64,000 bases of DNA from Diploptera punctata. Its lineage: Eukaryota > Arthropoda > Insecta > Blattodea > Blaberidae. The DNA lies in contig JASPKZ010007526.1 in assembly GCA_030220185.1 (NCBI GenBank), positions 270,001 to 334,000 of the forward strand, given 5' to 3'. Positions 31,325 through 41,744 of the stretch are shown piece by piece. Made by a program: the position numbers and the translations under genes. The notes beneath the pieces are model-generated. The model did no database searches. It was not told the DNA's origin and saw only the letters and a list, made by a program, of their open reading frames with translations. Position 1 is the stretch's first letter. Each line of letters starts with the position of its first letter.

Positions 31325-32030
31325 AGACGGAAATTTTCAAATGTTCTCTTGCTGTGATATATTCCTTTGTGATAAGTTATAATCGAGATTCTGACATTAG
31401 AAACATTTGGTTACTCTCCAAGATAACATTTGACTTTAGTTATTGTAACATTCTTTAAATGGAATAAAAATAGAAGATTGTCATTCTCTTCTTTAGCGGT
31501 CTGTATTTTTATCTCTCCCTTTATACTCTTAAAATGACTTATTTTAAGATAAGCATATCATTGGTGTAATACAAAAATAGGAAAGTACATTAAATTTCAA
31601 CTATTTTACTTGCTTATGGTTATAGGCATCGATGTTATCGACATGGTTTATGGTTGTTATATAATGAGGTATTGTCATTGTTATAAATCACCGTAAAACT
31701 TGGTTTAAACAACTTTGAATGAAGCATGTTCAATACAGTCAAACTTTTGAGCGTAACAAAAGGTTCTTTGTGTTTTGTTTCTCTATTTCCCAGAAATTCT
31801 ATCAACAAACTGTACGCTCAAAGCAATGCTACAGCAGCGCACCGCACGCTCTGACCAGAAACAGCTACAACATACAACTGTTTTGCAAGATGTGTATTTT
31901 AGTGCTGTGTAATAGTTTTTACATCTTGTTTCTTAAACTTGGCGTCATCATCTGTTCAATGGCGCAACCTCTTGCTTCCTTTTTCTCCTTTGCTTTGTCG
32001 CCTTTGATGGTCTAAATATAGAGCGTCTGT
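31325..32030. other. No gene seen
   Basis: A 98-codon frame at 31719-32015 has no recognisable domain and no repeat partner here. Confidence 0.35.
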
Positions 32031-32034
32031 TTTT

Positions 32035-32155
32035 TTCGTATTTTTATTTAATGCCCCGTGTTGTCATTTAGATATATCTCCTGCATTGGCGTAGTTGTAA
32101 CCCACTTCTGAGGTTAGGGCGCCTGGAAAGCGGGGTTACGCTGCCTCGATGTTAT
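32035..32155 (-). mobile_element. M-body SINE fragment
   Basis: Matches the 3' body of the 30.9 kb element: TTTAATGCCCCGTGTTGTC, GCATTGGCGTAGTTGTAACC, CACTTCTGAGGTTAGGGCGC. The tRNA head is absent. Confidence 0.75.
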
Positions 32156-32309
32156 ATTTTTATCGAATTCCGAGGGAATGTAGTTATTAAAATTGTTCTC
32201 ATGGAAATATTTTTGTGTTTTTTTATATTTAGTAGTCACCGAAAATGACTTTGACATTTTAGTTCGATGTTATAATACTAAATTTTGACATTTAGCAATG
32301 AAGGCCAAA

Positions 32310-32345
32310 TATGACATGAAAAGATAAACAAACGCTGGTTGAGGA
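32310..32345 (-). mobile_element. SINE-C tail remnant
   Basis: ATGACATGAAAAGATAAACA followed by AACGCTGGTTGAGGAG; only about 35 bp recognisable. Confidence 0.45.
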
Positions 32346-32379
32346 GTTAATTTATATATATATTATATATATATTTGTT

Positions 32380-32828
32380 TGTTTGTTTGTTTGTTCGTAC
32401 TTTATGCGCGGTCATACCGTTGATCCGATTGTAATGGGGTATTTTGCAAAATGTTCAGGAGATTCTCGGGATGAACATAGGCTATAAGAGAGTTGTGATA
32501 TTCAATCCCTTCAGCCTTAAAAATCACCCTATGTAGTGAAAAACGTGAAATAACGTCCCTATTTTGACACTTAAATGGCTTACGTTGCCTAAACCATAAC
32601 AAATACACCAAACTAATGTACACAGAATTGAATATCTCAAAGAACTCTACAAAAAAGTCCGTGACTGCATATGTTTATCTTCTACAGATAACTCACAATA
32701 ACCATTTTTGTATTTCATTGATGCGAAAAAGCAGATACACGGGGAAGCATAACAGAACACGGCTGGTGGTAAAAACACATTAACATTTATTTAGGAGTAG
32801 CAGCGCACGCCGGGTATTAGCTAGTATA
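32380..32828 (+). mobile_element. Helitron-like repeat HEL-2, 3' end present
   Basis: Same family as 16400-16915 (minus): TTTGTTCGTACTTTATGCGC, ACCGTTGATCCGATTG, AAATGGCTTACGTTGCCTAA. It ends GCAGCGCACGCCGGGTATTA and GCTAGT before ATATG, like insect Helitron 3' termini. No coding sequence. Confidence 0.65.
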
Positions 32829-32846
32829 TGTACGTATATATCTTAT

Positions 32847-33127
32847 AGTCCACCACTGTGCTCCCGAGGTAGCGTACTGCCGATTCCCGGTCGGGACAAC
32901 CTTCCTGGGTGAAGTTTTTTCCGGGGTTTTTACTCGTCTAAGACAAATGTCAGATAACTTTAAGGACCAAAATGTCCGCGAACATCATCTGGCCACCATC
33001 ATCATCATCCTTCACCGGTGTGGAAAGTAAGGGCAGCTACCACACCTAATTCCCTAGTAAAGCTGCAAAGCATAGCATGGACATTCTAAGATTGCAGTGA
33101 AGGACCTGCCCTACGGCAGACTCCTAT
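32847..33127 (+). mobile_element. SINE-G with deleted promoter spacing
   Basis: Head GTCCACCACTGTGCTCCCGA, GGTAGCGTACTGCC, then directly GATTCCCGGTCGGGAC: about 30 bp between the A and B boxes is gone, including the first half of the B box. Body and CCTACGGCAGACTCCTATAT tail present. Confidence 0.85.
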
Positions 33128-33348
33128 ATAGTATGATTATATATATTTAATCATCTTCTAAACAAGTTTAAGACCCAAAACCTGTTACTGTTTCAATGAA
33201 GTATTCTTGGGTTGTCTATTTCTAGGACATTCTATAGATCTCTTGCCTTGAGGATGGTATTGAAGCATGACTTTTGGAAGTCTATTGAGATTCATTCATT
33301 GCACATTAGTTTTCCACTGTAAATGGTATTTGTTTTTAAAGTATATAT

Positions 33349-33672
33349 AGTCCACCGCTGTGATCTCGAGGTAGCGTGCTGCCTTGTCACGCAGCGGACC
33401 CGGGTTCGATCCCCGGTCAGGGCAGTTTTTCTGGGTGAGGTTTTTATCGGGTTTTTTTCTCACCTGTAAGACAAATGTCAGGAAAAATTTAAGGCCCAAA
33501 CGGTCCCCAAAATCATATGGCCATCATCCTTATCATTATCATCATCATCCTTCACCGGTGTGGAAAACAACAGGAAGCTACCACCTACAATTCTCTAGTA
33601 AAGCTGCAAGCATAGCATGAAAATGCTATGATTGCAGTGAAGGATCTGCCTTCGGGCAGAATTACTATGGAT
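33349..33672 (+). mobile_element. SINE-G, full length
   Basis: Head GTCCACCGCTGTGATCTCGA, GGTAGCGTGCTG, B box GGGTTCGATCCCC, CACCTGTAAGACAAATGTCA, (CAT)n, CACCGGTGTGGAAAACAACA and tail CGGGCAGAATTACTATGGAT. Followed by (TG)n. Confidence 0.9.
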
Positions 33673-33694
33673 CGATATATGTGTGTGTGTGTGT

Positions 33695-34045
33695 GTTAAC
33701 GCTCTAGTTGATGGTAATTTATTTTGTTTTGGGTCAAACTCGATATAACCTGAACTGCAAAAAGTAAGGGCGAGTTCGTTGACCAGCACCATTGAGAGGG
33801 GGGTTTCACCTGAAACGAAAATTTTAAAATTGTTCTATTGTACGTAATTTTGTTAACGAAATCGGTGTATGCCATTGAAATAAACGTAGAAATAAATTCT
33901 CAAAAAATCTGCTAATTCCGATCATTATGAGTGGGTGTTTACCTAAAAGCTGTTATTTAAAAATCGCTCTAGCGGCGAGCGTGTTTGTTTTCTCGCAATT
34001 TTACTAAGTACATACAATTTCATTAAAAGAACATATGACATATAC
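33695..34045 (+). repeat. N-repeat, diverged
   Basis: About two units: CGAGTTCGTTGACCAGC, GGGGGGTTTCACCTGAAACG, CTCAAAAAATCTGCTAATTC, GTGGGTGTTTACCTAAA and CGCTCTAGCGGCGAGC. Only moderately similar to the 27.6 and 49.9 kb copies. Confidence 0.55.
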
Positions 34046-34510
34046 AAGCAAAATCGAACCATAAATTCGAATTTCTAAGTAATTCGCTTGCGTGGCGAAC
34101 TCTTTATTTTTCGTGAGAGAATCGATTGACTTGGCGATAAGCATAAAGTGTTACTAAATATTGTTCACCCAGTAGAATAGTATCCTGATTAGAGGACAAG
34201 ACTGTGTTCTCATGTTTAGTGATGCGCGTGATTTTTATATTACTTGTTCCAGCAGTTAGCCAACTAATCAAGTGCACTATCTTCAGTACTTGGAAGAGCT
34301 CCTTCCTGATTTGCTGTGTCCTTCTGTTCGCCCAGACGTGGTCACACGATAACTCTACCAGAACTAATATTGTCTACCAATCGACAGCAACATAATATGC
34401 CTTTTGTAATATTAAAAAATAACTCGGAATCACGATAAATGCCAATGAAGATCGTTACTGATTTACATAGTTGCATTATTTGTATGTAACTAACTTTAGA
34501 ATGGCATAGA
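34046..34510. other. No gene seen
   Basis: Short overlapping frames on both strands without recognisable features. Confidence 0.35.
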
Positions 34511-34515
34511 AGTTC

Positions 34516-34572
34516 TGCATGCATCCCCGAACTAATGTTTTCTAATCATTCCCTGCATAACTAACCTCAATA
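34516..34572 (-). mobile_element. LINE-B internal fragment
   Basis: CCGAACTAATGTTTTCTAAT and CATTCCCTGCATAACTAACC match the GNDWK.LAQ coding region of LINE-B in reverse. Confidence 0.6.
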
Positions 34573-34574
34573 CT

Positions 34575-34864
34575 AATAACATTCATATCAAATTTTTGAG
34601 ATCTGTTAAAGGGTGCACTAAGGAAGACAGAATCAAGAACACAGAAATCAGACAGGAATTAGAAATATCTGCAATAACTGATAAAATAGGTACATATAGA
34701 CAAAAATGGAAGCAACACATAGACAGAATGAATGAAGATAGACATTCAAAACAAATAACAAAATATAAACCTAAAGGCACCCGAGATGTGAGCAGACCTA
34801 GAAAGAGATGGGCTGAAGTCGGAACGGGTCAACAGACCAAATCCATGAATGCAGATGATAATGA
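34575..34864 (+). pseudogene. RTE-like LINE C-terminal fragment
   Basis: Frame 34596-34886: FLRSVKGCTKEDRIKNTEIR (partly before the first Met), ELEISAITDKIGTYRQKWKQ, HIDRMNEDRHSKQITKYKPK and SRPRKRWAEVGTGQQTKSMN. Ends in a (GAT)n-like tail. Confidence 0.75.
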
Positions 34865-34892
34865 TGATCAGATTCCTTTGGGATGAATAGTC

Positions 34893-35256
34893 ATGAGATA
34901 AAAACTTAAAATATGTACCTTACTGGCAGGTGCCGTCGTCCTATACTGCGTTAAAGTATTGTATTTAAAATTATCTGGAGGCCTTTCGGAAGTTAACTTC
35001 CATCAGCAGCAGGGTGCGTATCTGCTACTAGTTGTTGTTGGTTAAGACGTTGTAGACTCGATGTGTCTTAATTAGCAACTGTAGACACATCGAGTCTACA
35101 ACGTCTTAACCAACAACTAGTAGCAGATACGCACCCTGCTGATGATGTAAGTTGACTTCCGAAGGGCTTCCAGATAATTTTAAATGCAATATTTTAACGC
35201 ATTTGAGGACGACGGTTCCTGCCAAAAAGGTACATATTTGTAGTTTTTATCTCATA
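34893..35256. mobile_element. 364-bp palindromic foldback element
   Basis: Left arm 34893-35068 and right arm 35083-35256 are reverse complements with scattered small differences, around a 14-bp centre. The arms contain ATGAGATAAAAACT, CCGTCGTCCT and CTACTAGTTGTTGTTGGTTA. The inner 45 bp are nearly perfect; the outer parts are more diverged. A related half-arm is at 11225-11410. Confidence 0.9.
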
Positions 35257-35344
35257 ATTAATGATTTTCTCTCACCTCACTTATCTCCTCATTTCCTTTT
35301 TTCTCACCTCATTTCCTTTCTTCTGGTTTTCCTGCATTGAGTTT

Positions 35345-35752
35345 ACATGCCCCGCTTTCATTTCCCATTAGTGTCATATGTTAATGTTAAATTTCTAGGC
35401 ATTTATCTTGACTCTGATTTAGGATGGAAATCCCACATTGGTCATATTGCCAGCAAACTAAGTAAAAGTTTATTTTTGTTGAGAGCCCTAACTGAAAACA
35501 TAGATATGAAATATTTTTTTAACGGTTTATTATATATAGTAATATTTACAGTCATCTCAACTATGAAATTTTATTGTAGAGCAACCAAAATTACTCGAAA
35601 AAAAACTTTTTATTCTACAGAAAAGAGCTATTAGAATAATTAGTGGAAAAAAAAAATATAACTGACTGTAAACCACTTTTTATGAAATTAGGAATTCTTC
35701 TTCTGGCATCGATGTACGTCCTTAGTTGCTTAATTTATATAAAAAAGATTTA
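35345..35752 (+). pseudogene. Non-LTR reverse transcriptase thumb region, decayed
   Basis: Frames give VNVKFLGIYLDSDLGWKSHI, GHIASKLSKSLFLLRALTEN and, after shifts, FILQKRAIRIISGKKN, CKPLFMKLGILLLASMYVL. The FLGI.ID..L.W..HI...KL and LQKRA.R.I blocks follow the RT catalytic core in Jockey/CR1-type elements. The core is absent and an (AT)n tract ends it. Confidence 0.75.

Positions 35753-35755
<3 letters not shown>

Positions 35756-35800
<45 letters not shown>
35756..35800. repeat. (AT)n microsatellite
   Basis: AT dinucleotide run. Confidence 0.95.
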
Positions 35801-35802
<2 letters not shown>

Positions 35803-35831
35803 TGCATATCTTTTCATAACTATCATACGAG

Positions 35832-36158
35832 GAATAATAACAATTCATCCACTCATAGTAATTCTGCCCGAGGGCAGGTCTTTCACTGCAATCATAGCAT
35901 TTTCATGCTATGCTTTGCAGCTTTACTAGGGAATTATAGGTGAGGTAGCTTCCCGTTGCTTTCCACACCGGTGAAGGATGATGGTGATAATGATAAGGAT
36001 GATTTTTCTGGGACCTTTGAGCGCAAAGCTTCCTGACATTTTCTTACAGGTGAGGAAAAATCCCGAAAAAACCTCACCCAGGAGCCTGTCCCGACTGGGA
36101 ACCAAACCCGGGCCCGCTGCGTAACATAGCAGCACGCTACCTCGAGACCACAGCGGTA
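35832..36158 (-). mobile_element. SINE-G, full length
   Basis: Reverse copy from CACTCATAGTAATTCTGCCC to CCTCGAGACCACAGCGG. The B box is changed (GGGTTTGGTTCCC). Confidence 0.9.
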
Positions 36159-36164
36159 AATTTA

Positions 36165-36400
36165 GTAAAACTGAAAATAGTTAGGGTAAGATGGTCTCCG
36201 TGATTTTGTTCAATACTCTTGCATATGGTATAAAGAATCTTCCTGTTTTAATATTTAAAATAATGAATCAGTGTTGACTTTGAACCCTCTTTACAGTGTT
36301 TACGAATAATTTAGCATTGATTGTCTGAGACACTAAAGAAACTAATATTGCTGATTGACGTTGTCAATACATTGTACTGTACTATGTTCTTGACAATAAA
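36165..36400. other. No gene seen
   Basis: Short unclassified interval. Confidence 0.35.
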
Positions 36401-36404
36401 AATC

Positions 36405-36540
36405 TGTCTACATGCCCTGACCATCCCAGTTTAAGAGGCTTAACTCTTCTTACTATAGCTGGTTTACCCAGTCCAGTGTTATGTAATCCATTCCATTCAC
36501 CCGTCTGTTCGTTTCTCTTTCTTCAATAATTTTGCTGTTG
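36405..36540 (-). pseudogene. LINE-B internal fragment
   Basis: CCTGACCATCCCAGTTTAAG and CATTCACCCGTCTGTTCGTT correspond to LRWAGHVA and EQTGEW in reverse. No 3' end. Confidence 0.7.
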
Positions 36541-36544
36541 CTAA

Positions 36545-37250
36545 ACATACCACGCATAATCATTTACGCATATGTCACGCCAGATAGAAAAGAAAAGACT
36601 AGAGAGGACAGAGCTGATAGTAAACACAAAACAAGGGTATACGATATTAGTCACTCTTCGTCATGACCGGGTCATCATAATCATCGTTGCCATATTCGCC
36701 ATGTTTAGTACGAATGTGTGAGTGAATAGTACATTTCTTGTTAATATTGTGTTGTCTCGGAGGAGGCTCTGGTTTGAACTGATCACTCATTCGGGGAGGC
36801 CCTCAACGCTCTTGTGTTGTCATAAAAGTATGGTTGTGATCCAAAGTTATGAAAATACTTAGAGTAGGTACCAAGTTTAAATGAAGGTATAGAAACATAC
36901 CAATAAGAATGGAAAAATCATCTGAGAAAATGGAAAGAATCGTGCAAATTAATAGGACAGCAACTGTAGCTACAAACAAATGTCTTCCTGTTGAGACTTG
37001 CAAGTAAAGTTGAGGTTCCTTAGGACGGGTTACTGGCCCAACGCTAAGTATTCCAGTGGTAGGGCTGTTACCTTTTAGTCTCTGGACAGACATTAGGATA
37101 CCGCATTTACTCAGTACCCGATGGAACGGTTATACCGCCTTGACTCGGTCCTCAGAGCCTCGCTTGTGAAAACGGTTTGTACCACGAGAAGGTGAGGATA
37201 AGAATTGGGTAGGAGAGGTTATATATACGTCACTACCCCTTACAACCCAA
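36545..37250. other. No gene seen
   Basis: Unclassified DNA; a 96-codon minus frame shows nothing recognisable. Confidence 0.35.
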
Positions 37251-37254
37251 AAAT

Positions 37255-37345
37255 TTCCAAAATCAGTATTTCGGATAAATTATTTAGACATTTCCAAAAT
37301 GATTTACCTGAAATACTGATTCCAAAATTGGCATTCAAATGTACT
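37255..37345. repeat. Imperfect hairpin, about 25-bp arms
   Basis: CCAAAATCAGTATTTCGG and TGAAATACTGATTCCAAAA pair in inverted orientation. It lies within a 78-codon frame (VTTPYNPKISK...) that I could not assign. Confidence 0.6.
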
Positions 37346-37454
37346 CCAGCAAAACATTTAGGGACCAAGGAAGACCAAAACATCGGTGGAAAGATCAAGA
37401 CCATCTTCGTTAAATTTACCGTCACAAGCCACGTGGCCTAAAACGAATTTCTTC

Positions 37455-38180
37455 AACATGACTATTTAACTCATGCCCCAAAAGGAAGTCAATGACCGAC
37501 CAATCACATTTCAATGATTTTTTATTTACAACCAATCACAGTCGTGTTTCGCCTAAAATGTACCAACTAAAGTTTATCATAATAAAGAAAGAACTTCCTT
37601 TTTCTGAATAGGTCATAGCATTATTTTGCAGTGACTGACTCTGTAAGAAATACGGCTACCAGATTGTATATATAGTGCATGAATGTCAGCACGTAGCGCA
37701 TACGAGAGATAATATAGAAACATTTGTAATAATTGATTATACGACAAAAAAAAAAGAAACCAGTGTTTTCACTTTCTTAAACGAATTATTTTCCAGGAAA
37801 TAACACAGAAAAAGATAATTGACATATTTACATCATAGGACATCAGAAATTAATTAATACCTATAGCGTTAGTTATAAATTTCTCCATTAGGGTGCATTC
37901 TTACAACATTGTGTCCTTTCGGCAATAAATAATATTATGATCTGGTTGCAGTGATCGAGGAAAAGAAGCAAATGAAGCGTACCAATCGTTTCTCATTTGT
38001 TTTCAAACATCGCCGTTTACATTAAATTTATAAATATTTTAAAATAACTATAGTTAAATAATAATTTGTATTGCCACTCTTGATTTCCAAATTCTCTAGA
38101 TAAAATTCACTCCTCACTTCGCGAGTCGTGAATTTATCGATAATTTGAAAATCACTCGTGGCATTACTTATAATAATGAT
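37455..38180 (+). mobile_element. L-repeat copy 1
   Basis: Starts GACTATTTAACTCATGCCCC; landmarks GTCAATGACC, CAATCACATTTCAATGA, GGTCATAGCATTATTTTGCA, TAAATTTCTCCATTAGGGTG and TGATCTGGTTGCAGTGAT. It ends with a hairpin, TGCCACTCTTGATTTCC to CACTCGTGGCA (38072-38163), enclosing CTTCGCGAG. No coding sequence. Probably a non-autonomous DNA transposon; superfamily unknown. Confidence 0.75.
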
Positions 38181-38184
38181 TTCT

Positions 38185-38870
38185 AAAACATTTTTACCAG
38201 GAATACTAAAAGAAAGTAATTCGTTTATAAAAACGATTTAAAGCTGTATTTACTATTAATTTAAAACGTGTTATATTCTAAGATGCCACATTATCGATCA
38301 GCGACAGAAATAGTGTTAGCAGCTATTGAGCCTCATCCAGAGTTGGGTGTGGAGAAATTGTGGCTAAATTTACCTTCACCGTATGGTGTAGGCTCCTCAT
38401 TCGTTTAATCTGATCTGGTAAATGTGAAAGGTGGAGTTGTTATACTGCCTTACTGATACATCCCCTCAAGTTAAATTCAATCAACATTGTTCCTAATTAA
38501 AACTAATTGCTCTCTCTTGAGGATGTAACCCATAATTAATTTAAAATCGGGGAAAAAACAGGAAATGTACTTTGTAAAGAAAATATTACTTGAATAAAAT
38601 CCGTAAATATAACAGTAGACAATTTTATTAAAAGTCGCTAAACTGAAATACGTCGGTATAAATAAAATGTATATTTTGCCCGAAAGTTAAATTAGAAGAT
38701 GTAAAGGATGTTTCAAATGTCTCAAGCTTTTTCATGTGATCTCATTATTAATGGGAATTATAATTATTTATGATACGATGAGGAATATGGGAGGAAAATA
38801 GGAATTTTAAATTTTATTTTAGTAAGCCTAAGTGCTTATTTTATACTTCTCAGTCCTTAGGCAACATATT
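38185..38870. other. No gene seen
   Basis: AT-rich, unclassified. Confidence 0.4.
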
Positions 38871-38875
38871 TTTAT

Positions 38876-39214
38876 CCATCCCATTCATAGTAATTCTGCC
38901 GAGGGCAGGTCTTTCACTGCAATCATGCTATTCTTGCTGCTTTACTAGGGAATTGTAGGTGTGGTAGCTTCCCGTTGCTTTCCACACCGGTGAAGGGTGA
39001 TGATGATAATGATGATGATAATGAAAAGGATGATGATGATGATGGCCATATGATTTCGGGGACCGTTTGGACCTTAAAGTTTTCCTGACATTTGTCTTAC
39101 AGGTGAGGAAAGACCCCAAAAAAAACCTCACCCAGGAGCCTGTCCCGACCGGGAATCGAACCTGGGCCCGCTGCGTGACAAGGCAGCACGCTACCTCGAG
39201 ACCACAGCGGGGGA
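38876..39214 (-). mobile_element. SINE-G, full length
   Basis: Reverse copy: CATTCATAGTAATTCTGCCG tail, GATGATGATAATGATGATG tract, GTCCCGACCGGGAATCGAAC B box, head CCTCGAGACCACAGCGGGGG. Confidence 0.9.
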
Positions 39215-40000
39215 CATTTATTTTATATACCAACAAGAATACTAATTAATTCTCTTATTTCGAGATATCCTGTAGCTATTTCCTATTTTTTACAGAATGT
39301 TTGTTTTTTCTCTTGCAATTTGAACAATTGCACATCTGTTAGAATCGCTATTAAAAACACAAAATGGACAGTTCAATTAACTGAAGGAAGGTAGGTAGGC
39401 ATTATTTTTATATAATAGTGCTCTTTAAATTGATTTTTCTCATTGGGTTGCGTGAGAACAATTTTTTCTTCATATTTTTATCTGTAAATAATATGAAAAA
39501 CTAAAAATAATTAAACATTCGTGTTAAATTGTTGATTCGTATGTCATAGATCAGACGTAAAATAATGTCGAATAAATTTTAATTAGAACCCTCACATTTC
39601 CTTTCAGACATACGAGAATTACTAAATGCCTTGCTGAATTCACACACGACACACTTGAAGATCCATTTCAGCAGCTCCAACATATTTTTATATAAGTTTT
39701 AAACTTCCTACACCACATTGCATTGAATGCAACATGTACATCTTAGAAAAAATATGGTGTAATATCTTCAAATTAAATATTTAATTCACATCATTTTCAG
39801 AACGCAGTGATAAATAATCATGATACTCTTCTGCACTTTTTTTTGCGAGAAATAATCATTTTATGAACTCCATTGTTTTTATTTACATGTGAAGTTGCTT
39901 CATTTATTGCCATCACAATACTTCCATTTTTTGGTTTGGAAATACTTTTTCTCTTTCTAAAAGCTCTGTACTTGTTTCTTCCCATATTTAAATATTTTTT
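39215..40000. other. No gene seen
   Basis: Overlapping short frames on opposite strands, no domain. Confidence 0.4.
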
Positions 40001-40003
40001 ACC

Positions 40004-40110
40004 AACTAACTCACTGGAACTATCAAACCATAGGTTCATGGCAGCGCAGAAATAAGCTATCTATACATTCCTACTCTGAGTTAATGTTTTCCAACCGCCC
40101 CCTGTAGTAG
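40004..40110 (-). mobile_element. LINE-B terminal fragment
   Basis: CAACTAACTCACTGGAACTA, CATAGGTTCATGGCAGCGC and GTTAATGTTTTCCAACCGCC in reverse. Confidence 0.8.
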
Positions 40111-40144
40111 CAAACTGCTTAGATATCACAAACCTTTAATAATA

Positions 40145-40205
40145 TGGTCTTCATCTCATCCCCCATCCTGTCATTACGCCGAGGCACGAGTAAAGGTTTT
40201 ACTTC
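40145..40205 (+). mobile_element. SINE-I tail remnant
   Basis: GTCTTCATCTCATCCCCCAT and GAGGCACGAGTAAAGG match the SINE-I end. Weak. Confidence 0.4.
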
Positions 40206-40249
40206 ACTTTATCTGAACACAGAGTAGGTTCAAACTCTACGGACTAACT

Positions 40250-40425
40250 TTTAGAGGTTGTAGCAGCTGCGGGTTGAGAAATCCAGATATAAGGACTGGG
40301 AGACCAGTAATGTGACCACATGTCACCTCTTTATTGGCTAGATGATTGCATATGATTAACACATGTGGATGTGACACCAGCAGCCCGCTGGTAGGCCAAG
40401 GTGCTTCTAGGCCTATCGCACCATG
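40250..40425 (+). mobile_element. SINE-F body, head missing
   Basis: GGGTTGAGAAATCC, ACCACATGTCACCTCTTTAT, ACATGTGGATGTGACACCAG and GCTTCTAGGCCTATCG follow the SINE-F order. Confidence 0.7.
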
Positions 40426-41016
40426 GAGTTTAGAGATAAAATAGTACATGTTTACATTGCTACATATATTCTTTCCAAACTCTTAATTCGTCATCATCAT
40501 CAGCATAGTCCATTCACGAATTTAGGTTATTTGTTGACCTGTTTCGGCCTCAAGAGAAACATCCGAAAGTCTTTTGAGTGGATGTCCTGGTTTTCTTCTT
40601 CCTGCAGGTTGATAGCTTAGCATGTGTTTAGGTATTCTGTAATCTTCCATTCGATGAACATGTTGCATCCGTCTTGACTTATAAACAGAAATTTTGTTTC
40701 CTAAAGGTTCCATGTGTAATTCTTCTTCTATGATGTCTTCATTTTTTATGATCTAGTAGTGTGTATCCTGGAGTCCTCCAAAGGTATCTCATTTCGGCAG
40801 ATCCAAGTCTCTGTGTATTCTTTTGTTTCAACGTCCATTCTTCGCTACCATGCAAAAGAGTTGGAAGAGTCAGTGTTTGATACACTTTCAGGCTCGAATC
40901 TATGAACACATTAGACCGTAAAAGTAGTTCTCTGCTGAGAAAGTTGTATCCAAATACGTTTTTGCGTACTCAAAAATCTGTTCATGCGATAATAATTGTT
41001 GAAATTCCTAAGCTAA

Positions 41017-41435
41017 CTGGCGAGGTGACTTAGGAGAGAAACGAATCGTGAAAATCCCGATGGGAACCGATGGTAACCGATGTACTTTGAAACCTTGCTG
41101 CTTTATCAAAGATGTCGGACCTTGAAGACTTCGATCTTGTTTTTGGTATACGCGTAGAAGAGGAATTTGATAGAGTCTACCAAAGAATTCAACTGGAAGA
41201 TCAGGAGAATCGGCGTAATATTGCGCGACGCAGACGTCGTTGTATACGGTATTATTTGCGGGATGCACGCGTAAAACCGATCCTCTAGCAGACGAAAATA
41301 ACGGAAGTGGTTTTATCGCTGAAAATTCTGGATAATTTCTTGCCAATGCTAAGAAAACGACGACTTTCATGCATGACCAGTTAGTGGGTAGCTAATTCGA
41401 TCTTTGCACTTGCTCGCGGTGAGTCAACTCACCAG
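41017..41435 (+). mobile_element. Harbinger-like non-autonomous element (tentative)
   Basis: Inverted ends CTGGCGAGGTGACTTA and TGAGTCAACTCACCAG pair at 13 of 16 positions. Flanks TAA and TGA are compatible with a decayed 3-bp TWA duplication. Superfamily assignment rests on that and on a short basic frame inside; no DDE domain is present. The 120-codon minus frame is a shadow. Confidence 0.55.
41112..41288 (+). CDS. 58-codon frame in the inserted element
   Basis: ATG to TAG: MSDLEDFDLVFGIRVEEEFD, RVYQRIQLEDQENRRNIA, then RRRRRCIRYYLRDARVKPIL. An acidic start followed by an Arg run resembles the N-terminal part of insect Harbinger nucleases, which continue into a DDE domain that is missing here. 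It may be a truncated transposase start. No evidence of function. Confidence 0.35.
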   Translation: MSDLEDFDLVFGIRVEEEFDRVYQRIQLEDQENRRNIARRRRRCIRYYLRDARVKPIL

Positions 41436-41744
41436 TGATTGGAAGTAATTTGAGTAGAGACTAATGTATTTGCATGCAGCCCTTAGTCTTGAATGTTTTG
41501 AATAACTGTGGCTTGAAGATAGAATTTATTAACCCTAAAATCCTTAAAAATGTTTATATTTTTACATTTACATCCTTGTCTTCTTCATATGAGATATTGT
41601 ATCCTAGATATGTAAAATTATTCACCTGCTCGAAAATTTTATTGTCAAGTACAATTTATTTCTGAAGGATCTACCTACACTTTCAAACGTCATGATTTTT
41701 GTTTTTTAATTCTTACAGTAAAAATTGAACTGTTACTGCAACAT

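Larger units (their letters stand above)
40490..41740 (-). pseudogene. RTE-like LINE, split by a Harbinger-like element
   Basis: Minus strand. The part beyond 41436 encodes KTKIMTFES and EQVNNFTYLGYNISYEEDKD (with frameshifts). The part before 41016 encodes YGSEEWTLKQKNTQRLGSAE, MRYLWRTPGYTL, then the 64-codon frame MEPLGNKISVYKSRRMQHVH, RMEDYRIPKHML and GRRKPGHPLKRL. Order and spacing restore one retroelement once 41017-41435 is removed. The catalytic YADD region is absent. Confidence 0.8.

Noticed and set aside
31719..32015. 98-codon frame as a host exon
   Set aside because: No domain, no repeat support and no splice context I could judge.
37205..37441. Frame with VTTPYNPKISKI, possibly a retroelement fragment
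   Set aside because: Faintly like the region before the GIY-YIG domain in Penelope-like elements, but too weak, and overlapped by a hairpin.
41008..41370. 120-codon minus frame
   Set aside because: Antisense to the short frame of the Harbinger-like insert; no recognisable domain.
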